DNA of 64,000 nt from NCBI GenBank assembly GCA_965214285.1, contig OZ243946.1:496001-560000 (forward strand), given 5' to 3'. The translations under genes and the position numbers were made by a program. This document shows positions 7,839 to 16,030 of this stretch, one piece after another. Under the pieces are notes generated by a model. It saw nothing but the letters and a program-made list of their open reading frames with translations, was not told the origin of the DNA and made no database searches. The stretch comes from G963422745 sp965214285. GTDB lineage: Bacteria; Actinomycetota; Acidimicrobiia; Acidimicrobiales; Aldehydirespiratoraceae. How positions within the stretch are numbered: the first letter of the stretch is position 1; each line of letters starts with the position of its first letter.

Positions 7839-8840
7839 TCAGCCCGGGTCTTTGAGCGATTCGAGCCAGCGCTCGGCGTCGAGCGCCCCCATGCAGCCCG
7901 AGCCCGCGGCGGTGACCGCCTGGCGGTACACGTCGTCGGCCACGTCGCCGACCGCGAAGACGCCTTCTACCGAGGTGAGCGAGCTGCCCGGCTTGGTCAC
8001 CAGGTAGCCGTTGGGCTTCATCTCGATCTGGCCCTCGAAGATCTCGGTGTTGGGCCGGTGGCCGATGGCGATGAAGGCGCCGCTCACGGCCAGATCGGCG
8101 ACCGCATCGGACTTGAGGTTGCGCAGGCGCAGGCCCTGCAGCGAGCCGTTGCCGAGATAGCCCTCCACCACGCTGTCGAAGACGAAGTCGATCTTGGGGT
8201 TGTCGAAGGCCCGCCGCTGCATGATCACCGACGCCCTGAGCTGGTCGCGGCGGTGGATGACGGAGACCTTGGAGGCGAAGCGCGACAGGAAGTGCGCCTC
8301 CTCCATGGCCGAGTCGCCGCCGCCGATCACGGCGATCTTCTGGTCTCGGAAGAAGAAGCCGTCGCAGGTCGCGCAGGTGGAGATGCCGTGGCCGACGAGC
8401 TCGGTCTCGCCGGGCAGGTCCAGCATCAGCGCCTCGGCGCCGGTGGCGATGATCACGGCCTCGGCTCGGTGGGTCGGCTCGGGTGCGTCCGGCGGCCCGA
8501 CCCAGATGCCGAAGGGCCGCTCGCTGAGGTCGACCCGGCTCGCCTTGACGGTGCGGATCTCCGCCCCGAAGCGCTCGGCCTGCATGCGGAAGTTCATCAT
8601 CAGCTCGGGGCCGAGGATGCCGTCGGGGAATCCGGGGTAGTTCTCGACCTCGGTGGTCAGCATGAGCTGGCCGCCCGGCTGGTCGCTGGTGCTGCTCGGC
8701 TCGCCTTCGAGCACCAGGGGCTTGAGGTCGGCCCGTGCGGTGTAGACGGCGGCGGTGAGCCCGGCCGGCCCGGAGCCGAGGATCGCCACTTCACGCACAG
8801 CGGGCTGGTCGGCGGCGTTGCTTGCGGACTGGTCGGGCAT
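7839..8840 (-). CDS. trxB: Thioredoxin-disulfide reductase
   Basis: A 333-residue flavoprotein that passes electrons from NADPH to thioredoxin. FAD-binding GSGPAGLTAAVY lies near residue 25, the redox-active CATC motif in STCATCDGFFF, the NADPH-binding GGGDSAMEEA, and the C-terminal FAD motif GVFAVGDVADDVYRQAVTAAGSG. Length and motifs match low-molecular-weight TrxB. It is followed by the IS element and trxA, and preceded by an uncharacterised membrane protein gene on the same strand. Confidence 0.96.
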   Translation of the reverse strand: MPDQSASNAADQPAVREVAILGSGPAGLTAAVYTARADLKPLVLEGEPSSTSDQPGGQLMLTTEVENYPGFPDGILGPELMMNFRMQAERFGAEIRTVKASRVDLSERPFGIWVGPPDAPEPTHRAEAVIIATGAEALMLDLPGETELVGHGISTCATCDGFFFRDQKIAVIGGGDSAMEEAHFLSRFASKVSVIHRRDQLRASVIMQRRAFDNPKIDFVFDSVVEGYLGNGSLQGLRLRNLKSDAVADLAVSGAFIAIGHRPNTEIFEGQIEMKPNGYLVTKPGSSLTSVEGVFAVGDVADDVYRQAVTAAGSGCMGALDAERWLESLKDPG

Positions 8841-8867
8841 CTTGTCGGTCCCTTGGGGTTGCGGGGA

Positions 8868-9302
8868 TTACTGGTAGACGGCGGCGGCGATGCCGAAGAC
8901 GACCAGCACCACCAGCGCCAGCCCGACCACTCCGGCGGAGACGTACAGCGGCTTGGGCGCTCCTTCGCCGTGGCGAGACGCCCAGGCGCCGATGCCGAGC
9001 ACGGTGAACGCTGCGCCCACGAAGCCGTGCGCCGCCCAGGTGGCGTCGCCGACGCCTGCGCCGATCGGCAGGTAGGCGTCCGCGAGGCGCACGCTGATGA
9101 TCACGACCAGGATCAGCGCAGCGAGGGCGAGGACCGAGATGACCAGCCCGAAGACGACGGTGCGAGCGGCGACGATCGCCTTGTCGGTGGTGAGCGAACG
9201 GATCCGCTCGACTGCGGCGACGACGCGGTCGGCCTGCTGGGCCGGCCAGTCCTTGGCTGCGGCGTTGTCGGCTGTGTGCGTCTCGTCGCCCAGGCGTGCC
9301 AT
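8868..9302 (-). CDS. Hypothetical membrane protein, three predicted TM helices
   Basis: A 144-residue protein with a hydrophilic N-terminus of about 45 residues (DRVVAAVERIRSLTTDKAIV) and then three hydrophobic segments, around FGLVISVLALAALILVVIIS, FVGAAFTVLGIGAWA and GVVGLALVVLVVFGIAAAVY. No catalytic motif is visible and I do not recognise a characterised family. It lies between the anti-sigma-like gene and trxB on the same strand with short gaps, so co-transcription with the sigma/anti-sigma pair is possible. Confidence 0.7.
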   Translation of the reverse strand: MARLGDETHTADNAAAKDWPAQQADRVVAAVERIRSLTTDKAIVAARTVVFGLVISVLALAALILVVIISVRLADAYLPIGAGVGDATWAAHGFVGAAFTVLGIGAWASRHGEGAPKPLYVSAGVVGLALVVLVVFGIAAAVYQ

Positions 9303-9374
9303 GGCGGCGAGCCTATCGGTCGTGCTCGGCGGCCCAGGCCGAGCTGCTCGCGGCGGGGCCTGGTCGGGAGCGGA

Positions 9375-10373
9375 TCAGGGCAGGGCGGGTTGCAGCGGCG
9401 AGACCGGCTCGCAGGCTGGCTCAGGCGCTGCCAACACCTCGATCGCCGCGGGATCGCCGTGGCGTGCGACGACCACGGCGTAGCTCGCCCCGTCGACGAG
9501 CACCCGTGCGCTGTCGGCAGCGACGGCGCCGCCGGCCAGGGCCGTGTCGACGAGCAGCGCCTCGCACTCCGACTGCAACGCAGCGCCGTAGGGCTCGGCG
9601 GAGTACTCGTCGAGGCGGTCTTGCAGCGCCGTCGTGAGCGCTTCGAGGTTGCTCACCGGGTCGAGGCGGTCCGGCAGCGGATCGAAGCCGGACCCCAGAG
9701 CCTGCGCAGGCGGAACGGCTGCCTGCACGCCGGAATCGCCCGAGGCCGGCTCGTCTTGGGCCGAGTCGCCTGAGGACGTGCCGTCCGTGCCGGCATCGTC
9801 CTGGGCCACGGCGCCTTCGGCTGCGTCATCTTGGGCCGCGTCGTCTGAGTCGGCGAGGTCCGCGGCCATGTCGGCGACGTCGGTCGATTCCTCGTCGTCG
9901 AACGAGGCGCTGTCATCGACGTCTCCAGCAGTCTCGTCGGCGGCGTCCAGGGCCGCTTCCAGAGCGATGTCCTCGAAGCCGTCATCGCTGTCGCCGATCC
10001 CGGCAAGGCCGTAGCCGAGTCCGGCCGCAGCGACCAGGGCCGCAGCCGCCGAGACGACCCTGGCCCCGGCCCTCAGCCGACCACGCCGACGCTCCGCAGC
10101 AGCAGCTAGATCGACAACAGCGCCCTGCTCGTCGTCGGCCGCCGTCCGCTCGTTGTCCGCCATGGCCCGCGCGACGGCCGCCGAGCGGATGCGGTCGAGA
10201 TCCTCGCCCGGCACCGTGACCGGGGCGCCCACCAGCCCGGCGACGGAGCGGAACTCATCTAGCCGGGCCGACAGCTCAGGCGAGCCGGCGACCCGCTCGG
10301 CCTCCTCGGGGGTCGCCTCGCCGTCGAGGAGGCTCGACACAGCTTCGTCGTCGGGTCGCAGCGATTCGGTCAT
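9375..10373 (-). CDS. Probable anti-sigma factor (transmembrane, acidic extracellular domain)
   Basis: A 332-residue protein whose ATG overlaps the sigma-factor stop (ATGA), the usual coupling of ECF sigma and anti-sigma genes. Residues 1-95 are cytoplasmic and helical (LRPDDEAVSSLLDGEATPEE, then ELSARLDEFRSVAGLV), like the sigma-binding end of anti-sigma proteins. A single membrane segment lies near residues 105-127. The external part is rich in Asp, Ala and Ser for about 100 residues, followed by a more ordered end with two cysteines (SECEALLVDT and EPACEPVSPL). No HxxxCxxC zinc motif is present, so it is not a ZAS-type anti-sigma. Function is inferred mainly from position. Confidence 0.72.
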   Translation of the reverse strand: MTESLRPDDEAVSSLLDGEATPEEAERVAGSPELSARLDEFRSVAGLVGAPVTVPGEDLDRIRSAAVARAMADNERTAADDEQGAVVDLAAAAERRRGRLRAGARVVSAAAALVAAAGLGYGLAGIGDSDDGFEDIALEAALDAADETAGDVDDSASFDDEESTDVADMAADLADSDDAAQDDAAEGAVAQDDAGTDGTSSGDSAQDEPASGDSGVQAAVPPAQALGSGFDPLPDRLDPVSNLEALTTALQDRLDEYSAEPYGAALQSECEALLVDTALAGGAVAADSARVLVDGASYAVVVARHGDPAAIEVLAAPEPACEPVSPLQPALP

Positions 10374-11017
10374 GTGGACTTTGGACGTGTCTCGGGTGCG
10401 GGCTGGTTCCCGCCGATCCCGCCTGTCCCGCCTGGATCTCCGCCGGCCTTGCCGCCGAGGATCGCAGCCAGGGCGGCCCGGCCGCGGGCGATGCGCGAGC
10501 GCACGGTCCCGGGCGGGATGCCGAGAGTCTCGGCGATCTCTGCGTAGTCGAGCCCGGCCATGTCGCGCAGCACCACCGGCACCCGGAACTCCTCGCGCAG
10601 CTGAGCCAGGGCGCGGTCCACGTCGACCTTGGCGGCAGCGACGTCGCCCGGGTCGCGCCCGCCGGCCCCGCCCGCACCGCCGGCCCCGCCGATGCGGGCG
10701 TCGTCAGCGACCTCCAGATCGCCGAGGATCGGGGCAGGCCTGCGGCTGCGGCGCCTCAGCTCGTCGAGGCAGGCATTGGTCGCCACCCGGTAGGCCCAGG
10801 TGGAGAAACGCGACCGCCCGTCGAAGCCCTGCAGCCCGCGCACGATCGCCAGCAGAGCCTCCTGGGTGGCGTCGAGGGCATCGGCGTCGTTGCCTGCGAG
10901 CCGTCGGCAGATCGCATAGACCCGCTCCTGATGGCTGCGCAGCAGATCGTCCAGCGACCGCCTGTCGCCGGCTCGCGCTGCTGTGACCAGGCTCTCGTCG
11001 TCGAGGTTCGAGGCGAT
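10370..11017 (-). CDS. ECF RNA polymerase sigma factor (no canonical start codon visible)
   Basis: Region 2 is clear (LVTAARAGDRRSLDDLLRSH, then ATQEALLAIVRGLQGFDG and FSTWAYRVATNACLDEL), as is region 4 (REEFRVPVVLRDMAGLDYAE and LGIPPGTVRSRIARGRAAL). Between them is a Gly-rich linker. The frame is open only back to a TAA (11027-11029, the stop of the degV fragment), and between that stop and region 2 there is no ATG, GTG or TTG. The first such codon (GTG at 10843) would remove most of region 2. I place the start at ATC (11017-11015), a rare initiator; reinitiation after the degV stop is one possibility. The gene is coupled to the anti-sigma gene by ATGA overlap. Confidence 0.8.
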   Translation of the reverse strand: MASNLDDESLVTAARAGDRRSLDDLLRSHQERVYAICRRLAGNDADALDATQEALLAIVRGLQGFDGRSRFSTWAYRVATNACLDELRRRSRRPAPILGDLEVADDARIGGAGGAGGAGGRDPGDVAAAKVDVDRALAQLREEFRVPVVLRDMAGLDYAEIAETLGIPPGTVRSRIARGRAALAAILGGKAGGDPGGTGGIGGNQPAPETRPKST

Positions 11018-11026
11018 GCGCCGAGA

Positions 11027-11263
11027 TTACTCGGGCACCTGGAAGGCGTAGCCCACCACCCGAGGCCCGCCGTGGGCGCCCACCACCGGGCCGATGATCT
11101 CGATGCGGGCGTCGGACGTGTCGGTCACCTCGCTGAGCATGGCCGTGAACTCGTCGATGTCGGGGGCCTCGCCGTGCATGATCGCCAGGTTCTCCACGGC
11201 GTCGAAGGAGGCCAGCTTGTCGCGCAGCCACAGCAGCGACGCCACCGGCAGATGGCTTGGCAC
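11027..11263 (-). pseudogene. Truncated degV (C-terminal fragment)
   Basis: The last 70 or so residues (LLWLRDKLASFDAVENLAIM and on to GYAFQVPE) are nearly identical to the end of the complete DegV protein at 13485-14318, including the shared stop. Homology stops abruptly near 11240, after which a few unrelated codons remain. It is the partial copy of a duplication spanning the degV 3' end and the sigma-factor 5' end. Confidence 0.9.
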
Positions 11264-11309
11264 AGTCGCCAGCCTCTAGCGATGCCGCTGTCGCTTCGTT
11301 GAGGCGCTA

Positions 11310-11340
11310 TTGACTTGACTCTCCCCCCCCCCCCTAGGGT
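11310..11340 (+). promoter_or_regulatory. Putative promoter of the PASTA gene with a C12 tract in the spacer
   Basis: TTGACT occurs twice (11310-11315 and 11315-11320), followed by an uninterrupted run of 12 C (11323-11334) and then TAGGGT (11335-11340), eight bases before the ATG at 11349. Spacing is 19 bp from the first hexamer and 14 bp from the second, neither optimal. The layout would give a leaderless mRNA whose promoter spacing changes with tract length. Confidence 0.5.
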
Positions 11341-11348
11341 GCCTTGCC

Positions 11349-13343
11349 ATGCGCAACCCATTCCGGTCGCGGTGGCTCGTCCGCTCCGCGGTGGCAGTGA
11401 TCCTGCTGCCCGCGATCGCCGTCGCTGTGATCCTGGTGGCTCTGGACGACAGCCCCGACGAGGTCATGATCGACGCCGCGCCGGCTGTCGACGAGCCAGA
11501 GCCCGAGTCCGCTGAGCCTGGGCCGGGGGCTGTCGAATCTGAGCCGGGGAAGACTGACGCAGCCGACGATGCCGAGACCGGCGATCTGGCGTTGCCAGAC
11601 GCGGCGGTGGATGAGCCGGGGCTGGTAGCCGCGGGCTCCACCGGGCCTGCGTGGCACGGCCCACCCACCCACGGCGGCACCGACGAAGGCGTCGCAGGGG
11701 ATGCCGCCGATGGCGATTCGCTGCAACTGTTCAATAACGAATTCTTCATCCAGGCGGCCCTCGCCGCCGCTGCAGATGAGTTTGAGCTGGTGTTCGACGA
11801 CGAATTTCTTGTCCAGGACGCCTTCACGGAGGAGACGCCGGCGACTCTGGAGTCGAATGGCCCCACGACAACGTCAACGCGCCCGGGAGGCCCGCCTGGG
11901 CAAGCCGCCAATCCGGGCAATTCAATCTCGATCCCAGACGTCACAGGAATGAGCGTCGATCAAGCGCGGTCAATTCTGAGGAATTCAGGATTATCCGTGC
12001 GCTATTTCTATAGCTTTACCGCCGACCAGAAAAGGGATGGGGAGGTGTATTTGCAAACTCCAACAGCAGGCAGCACTTTGAGTCAGGACACGCAGGTCAC
12101 CATAAAGTTTTACGCTTACAAGACGGTTGTTATGCCCGACGTAACGGGCATGGACGTAGACGCAGCAGAGGTTGCGATCCGGTCTACAGGTCTGAGATTT
12201 GTTCGGCAACGCCCAAAAGGGACGTTAGATGAAGATCTTGATGGGAAGGTCTACTACCAATTCCCTGACCCAGGTGTGGTGCCACTTGTGGATGGCAATG
12301 GGCATCTGAGGCATGGTTATGTGGAGTACTGGGAGTATTTGGCCGATCGCGTGGAGGCGCCCGACGTTGTGGGAATGGAGATCGGTGCAGCAGAGTCGGT
12401 CATTCGGGATGCGGGCCTGAGCCCATACAGAGTTCGAGAACTGACACTGGATGCTGACCTTGCCGGCAAGGTCTTCAAGCAGTCGCCAACCGTCGGGCTG
12501 ATACCGGTTGGCGCTACCGTCACCCTATATGTCTGGACGTACACCGCCGATCACGCAGAGATGCCGAATGTTCATGGGATGCACATCGACGCGGCGTCCG
12601 CCGCTATACGGAATGCTGGATTTTCTACGATTTTTCAATTTCATAAGGTGACGGCGGATGCGGCTCTTGACGGCGAGGTCTTTAGGCAAAGGCCCCGGCC
12701 AAACCGGTTAGTCCGGAAAAATAGTTGGATCGATTTGCACTACTGGCGGTATACCCCCAGGGTCCGGGTTCCAGATGTGTCGGATTCGGGCTTCGGCGCC
12801 CGCAAAGTCCTTGAGGCTGCTGGCCTTAGGGGGGCGCCTTATAAGCAAGCGCTTACCTATGATTTCAGGCTCCATGGGATGGTCAAGTCTCAGGAACCCG
12901 CTGCTGGCACGATGGTGTTCTCCGGTAGCACCGTCACGGTGACGCATTGGTGGCACGCAGCCGACGTGCCGGATCTGGTAGGCACGGACAGCGACGATGC
13001 AGTTCGTCGACTGGACGAACTCGGTTTCGCGCCTGTTCGTTTGTATGAAGATACGGATGCTCCGACACTCGACGGGCAAGTCAAAGCTCAAGATATCCCT
13101 GCGGGCACGATGTTGCCGACGATCGGTCCGCAGAGCGAGGTCGTGCTGACCGTGTGGCGTTACGCCGGCCCACCGACCACCACGACCGTCGCGCCGGCGA
13201 CCACGACCACAACCACCACGACCACAACCACCACGACCACAACCACCACAACGACCACGACGACCGCTCCTCCCGATGGCGAGGAGGAGGAGGACGAGGA
13301 GGAAGAGGGAGACGAGGACGAGGAGGAAGAAAGCGAGCCCTAG
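11349..13343 (+). CDS. Membrane-anchored protein with six PASTA domains and Thr-rich/acidic tail
   Basis: A 664-residue protein. Residues 10-32 form a signal-anchor helix. An acidic, Pro-rich region (33-190) follows, then six PASTA domains at about 193-257, 260-333, 336-400, 405-470, 474-535 and 540-605, each starting near a PDVxGM-like motif and ending in an aromatic strand such as VTLYVWTY. Next comes a run of threonines encoded by ACC/ACG repeats (13190-13265) and a Glu/Asp tail. PASTA domains bind peptidoglycan muropeptides or beta-lactams, but no kinase or transpeptidase domain is attached. Base composition from about 11900 to 12880 is clearly lower in GC than its surroundings, with rare TTA and ATA codons, suggesting transfer. 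It is bracketed by partial degV and sigma duplications. Confidence 0.88.
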   Translation: MRNPFRSRWLVRSAVAVILLPAIAVAVILVALDDSPDEVMIDAAPAVDEPEPESAEPGPGAVESEPGKTDAADDAETGDLALPDAAVDEPGLVAAGSTGPAWHGPPTHGGTDEGVAGDAADGDSLQLFNNEFFIQAALAAAADEFELVFDDEFLVQDAFTEETPATLESNGPTTTSTRPGGPPGQAANPGNSISIPDVTGMSVDQARSILRNSGLSVRYFYSFTADQKRDGEVYLQTPTAGSTLSQDTQVTIKFYAYKTVVMPDVTGMDVDAAEVAIRSTGLRFVRQRPKGTLDEDLDGKVYYQFPDPGVVPLVDGNGHLRHGYVEYWEYLADRVEAPDVVGMEIGAAESVIRDAGLSPYRVRELTLDADLAGKVFKQSPTVGLIPVGATVTLYVWTYTADHAEMPNVHGMHIDAASAAIRNAGFSTIFQFHKVTADAALDGEVFRQRPRPNRLVRKNSWIDLHYWRYTPRVRVPDVSDSGFGARKVLEAAGLRGAPYKQALTYDFRLHGMVKSQEPAAGTMVFSGSTVTVTHWWHAADVPDLVGTDSDDAVRRLDELGFAPVRLYEDTDAPTLDGQVKAQDIPAGTMLPTIGPQSEVVLTVWRYAGPPTTTTVAPATTTTTTTTTTTTTTTTTTTTTTAPPDGEEEEDEEEEGDEDEEEESEP

Positions 13344-13359
13344 GCCAGCAAAGCCCCCT

Positions 13360-13484
13360 CACGGTCGGCGCGGTCTACGTCGACCTTGGCGGCGGCGACG
13401 TCGCCGGGGTCGCGCCCGCCTGTCGCCGGCTCGTGCTGCTGCGACCAGGCTCTCGTCGTCGAGGTTCGAGGCGATGCGCCGAGA
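13360..13484 (-). pseudogene. Truncated ECF sigma-factor fragment with internal deletion
   Basis: Directly after the stop of complete degV, the minus strand repeats the first sigma-factor codons (SNLDDESLVAAARAGDRR), then jumps to the sequence that in the complete gene encodes RDPGDVAAAKVDVDRA, now in another frame. The junction lies at a shared GGCGG, suggesting a microhomology deletion. No functional product is expected. Confidence 0.85.
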
Positions 13485-14318
13485 TTACTCGGGCACCTGG
13501 AAGGCGTAGCCCACTACCCGCGGCCCGCCGTGGGCGCCGACCACCGGGCCGATGATCTCGATGCGGGCGTCGGACGTGTCGGTCACCTCGCCGAGCATGG
13601 CGGTGAACTCGTCGATGTCGGGGGCCTCGCCGTGCATGATCGCCAGGTTCTCCACGGCGTCGAAGGAAGCGAGCTTGTCGCGCAGCCACAGCAGCGACTT
13701 GCGGCGGGTGCGCTGCTTGCCGGCCTCCTCGACGGCACCCGAGGAGATGTCGATGATCGGCTTGATCGACAGCATCGAGCCCAGCAGCGCAGTGGCATTG
13801 CCGATGCGCCCGCCTTTCTGGAGGTTCTCGAGGGTGTCGAGCGCTCCGAACACGTGGGTGCGGGCGCTGAGCGACTCGGCGTGGGCCACCACCTCGTCCG
13901 CGGATGCGCCCTGGGCCGCCAGCCGGGCCGCTCCGAGCACGATCGAGCCCTGGCCGGCGGTCACCGACTTGGAGTCGACCACCCGGATGTCGGCATCGAT
14001 CTCCTTGGCGGCGGTGACCGCGGACTGCATGGTGGCCGACACCGCCGAGGAGATGTTGATGCACACCACCGCCTCTGCGCCGCCGTCGAGATGGCGCCGG
14101 AAGGCCTGCTCGAATCGGCCGGGGGACGGTGCCGCGGTCTCGGGCAGGTCGTCGTGGTCGGCCAGCATCCGGTAGAACTCGTCGACGGCCAGCTCTTCGC
14201 GGTCGGCGTACTCCTGGTCGCCGAAGCGGATCGTGAGCGGCACCACCTCGATGCCGAGCTGGACGATCTCTCCTCCGCGCAGGTCGCAGGCGCTGTCGGT
14301 GACGATGCGGACGGTCAC
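13485..14318 (-). CDS. DegV-family fatty-acid-binding protein
   Basis: A 277-residue protein with the DegV fold. It begins with the family signature MTVRIVTDSACDLRGGEIV, followed by VVPLTIRFGDQEYAD and the region SPGRFEQAFRRHLDGGAEAV. DegV (FakB-like) proteins bind a fatty acid and can present it to a kinase; no fakA-like kinase is visible nearby. The 3' third is duplicated at 11027-11240. In the inferred ancestral order the gene was directly upstream of the ECF sigma gene. Confidence 0.9.
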   Translation of the reverse strand: MTVRIVTDSACDLRGGEIVQLGIEVVPLTIRFGDQEYADREELAVDEFYRMLADHDDLPETAAPSPGRFEQAFRRHLDGGAEAVVCINISSAVSATMQSAVTAAKEIDADIRVVDSKSVTAGQGSIVLGAARLAAQGASADEVVAHAESLSARTHVFGALDTLENLQKGGRIGNATALLGSMLSIKPIIDISSGAVEEAGKQRTRRKSLLWLRDKLASFDAVENLAIMHGEAPDIDEFTAMLGEVTDTSDARIEIIGPVVGAHGGPRVVGYAFQVPE

Positions 14319-14574
14319 GGTTCCTCCCCCTTATGGCCGCTGTGCGGCTATGCGGATTTGCGGGCCGTTGCTGTCGCAAGGGCCTTGCGGTTGTGTGGGC
14401 CTGCGCGGGTGCGCCAGCCGGTGGCGGCGTGCAGCGGCGGCACCGCCATGGGTGACATTAGCCCCCGCAGTCGCCCGCAACAGGCCACAGGCCCGTCATC
14501 GGCGGCAGGCTGCTTCGTCAAAGGCGACGGTGCGGCCACGGCCAGCATCATCGGGCTCAGTCGGCGACGGGCGC

Positions 14575-15276
14575 TCACAGGCGACGGTGCAGCACCGTGA
14601 GCTGATGATCGGCCGGCTCGAACCCGTTGCGCACGTAGAAACGCAGGGCGCCCTCGTTGGACTCCTGGGTGTTGACCCACAGCGAGTCGGCGTCGCGGCG
14701 GCGGGCCCAGCGCAGGGCATCCGCGACAAGGAAGGTGCCCAGGCCTCTGCCCCGGTGCGGGCTCGCCACGGCGAGGCGCTGCAGGTAGCCCTGGGCGCCG
14801 CCGATCCCGGTCACGCAGTAGCCCGCGACGGTGCCACCGGCGCGGCGGGCAACCCGCAGACGCCGGATCGGCGTGGCCGTGATCGCCTCGCGCAGTCCGT
14901 CGTGGTCGAGCTGCCAGAACGGCTCGAAGGCCTCGCGGTCGATAGCGAGCACGCTCGGCCGGTCGGCACTGCGGCCCCAGCGGATGCCTGCACTGCGCGG
15001 CGGTGCTACGGGCAACTGGGCGAGGTCGTGCCTGAGCAGGTGGAGACGCTCGTGCTCCTCGAAACGGTCGGCGGCGAGCATGTCGCGCACCGCCGGGCCG
15101 ACAGCGGACGTGAACACCTCGGCGAAGCCCTGGCCGACCAGATGCTCGCGCAGCTCGGCCAGCGAATCCGCCGTCAGGGTGGCGGCCCCCGAGACGGGCA
15201 CGACGTGAGCGGTTCGGTCGTCGCCATGCCAGCGCCCGACGCGAAAGCGTGCCGGGCCTGCGGCAAGCGTCGTCAT
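14575..15276 (-). CDS. GNAT-family N-acetyltransferase
   Basis: The C-terminal half carries a complete GNAT domain: motif A is LQRLAVASPHRGRGLGTFLV, and motif B includes LWVNTQESNEGALRFYVRNG, typical of small-molecule or protein N-acetyltransferases using acetyl-CoA. The N-terminal half is less conserved. Two adjacent ATGs (15276 and 15282) are possible starts; longer in-frame extensions to 15441 lack a coding appearance. The substrate cannot be told. The neighbours are degV and a divergent toxin-antitoxin pair, giving no strong clue. Confidence 0.82.
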   Translation of the reverse strand: MTTLAAGPARFRVGRWHGDDRTAHVVPVSGAATLTADSLAELREHLVGQGFAEVFTSAVGPAVRDMLAADRFEEHERLHLLRHDLAQLPVAPPRSAGIRWGRSADRPSVLAIDREAFEPFWQLDHDGLREAITATPIRRLRVARRAGGTVAGYCVTGIGGAQGYLQRLAVASPHRGRGLGTFLVADALRWARRRDADSLWVNTQESNEGALRFYVRNGFEPADHQLTVLHRRL

Positions 15277-15493
15277 CGCCATTAGCAGCCCAGCGTAGAT
15301 CCCCCCGCCACCCACCCCGTTCCCGCGAGCCTCGGCACGCTGGGTCCGAGGCGTAAGGGTGCACGGTCTCGGCAGCCGGTCGGCACGGCACCGGCCTCTC
15401 TTGGTGCAGTGGTCGCTTCGCTGGGACGGCATCGTGATCACCGCCCGCGGTCATCTTCGAGGGGTGTTGCCTGCCGGGGAGGAGGTGCCTACC

Positions 15494-16021
15494 ATGAGGT
15501 CACGGAAAGAGGCAAGGATCATGGACACACCGGGAAACGCATCTAGAATCCTCAGATCCTCGACGACGCTGCCACCCGAGGAACCCCCGTGTGAGCTGCT
15601 TGCCACGCTGCTCGCAGACGAGGCGGTGATTCTGGTCGATTCCGACGGGGAGCATCTGAAGCTGCCGGCTGAGGTCGTCACCGTGCTGCGAGACGCCGTG
15701 ACAGCGATGGCCAACGAGAAGGCCGTGACCGTCGTGCCGGAGGAGCAGTGCCTCGACACCCGACAGGCGGCGGACTTCCTCAACTGTCAGCACTCGACGC
15801 TCCTGCGGCTGCTCGACGAGGGTGAGATCCCCTGCAAGGCGGTCGACCCGCCTCCCTTCGAGGAGCGCAGAGGGAACCGTCGCATCCTGCTCGCCGACCT
15901 GCTGGACTTTCTGGAACGACAGGCGGTCAGGACCCGCGAGGGCATCGTCGAACTGGTGAGAATCGGCGAGGAATGCAACCTCTACGAACTAACGGCCGAC
16001 GACCCCGGCCCTCTCCGCTGA
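15494..16021 (+). CDS. Antitoxin with excisionase-type helix-turn-helix (partner of PIN toxin)
   Basis: A 175-residue protein starting at an ATG that follows GGAGG. The middle part (HLKLPAEVVTVLRDAVTAMA) is followed by an excisionase-type DNA-binding segment, LDTRQAADFLNCQHSTLLRL, with wing residues up to RRILLADLLDFLERQ. The C-terminal piece (LVRIGEECNLYEL) probably contacts the toxin. The PIN toxin gene starts 9 bp after the stop. A clear homologue with the same layout lies at 60557-61030. Antitoxins of this kind usually repress their own operon; that is inferred here. Confidence 0.83.
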   Translation: MRSRKEARIMDTPGNASRILRSSTTLPPEEPPCELLATLLADEAVILVDSDGEHLKLPAEVVTVLRDAVTAMANEKAVTVVPEEQCLDTRQAADFLNCQHSTLLRLLDEGEIPCKAVDPPPFEERRGNRRILLADLLDFLERQAVRTREGIVELVRIGEECNLYELTADDPGPLR

Positions 16022-16030
16022 GGAGCAGCC

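Noticed and set aside
8058..9773. 571-codon plus-strand frame across trxB and its neighbours
   Set aside because: Antisense to trxB, a membrane gene and the anti-sigma gene; composition typical of shadow frames.
13190..13265. Regular ACC/ACG repeats that could suggest a CRISPR or minisatellite
   Set aside because: They are in-frame threonine codons inside the PASTA gene, without spacers.
14319..14574. Small frames between degV and the GNAT gene
   Set aside because: No ribosome binding site, no motif, and codon usage unlike neighbours; left as non-coding.
15277..15441. N-terminal extension of the GNAT protein
   Set aside because: The extra 55 codons are Arg/Gly/Thr-rich with no conservation signal, and ATG codons directly precede the plausible start at 15276-15282.
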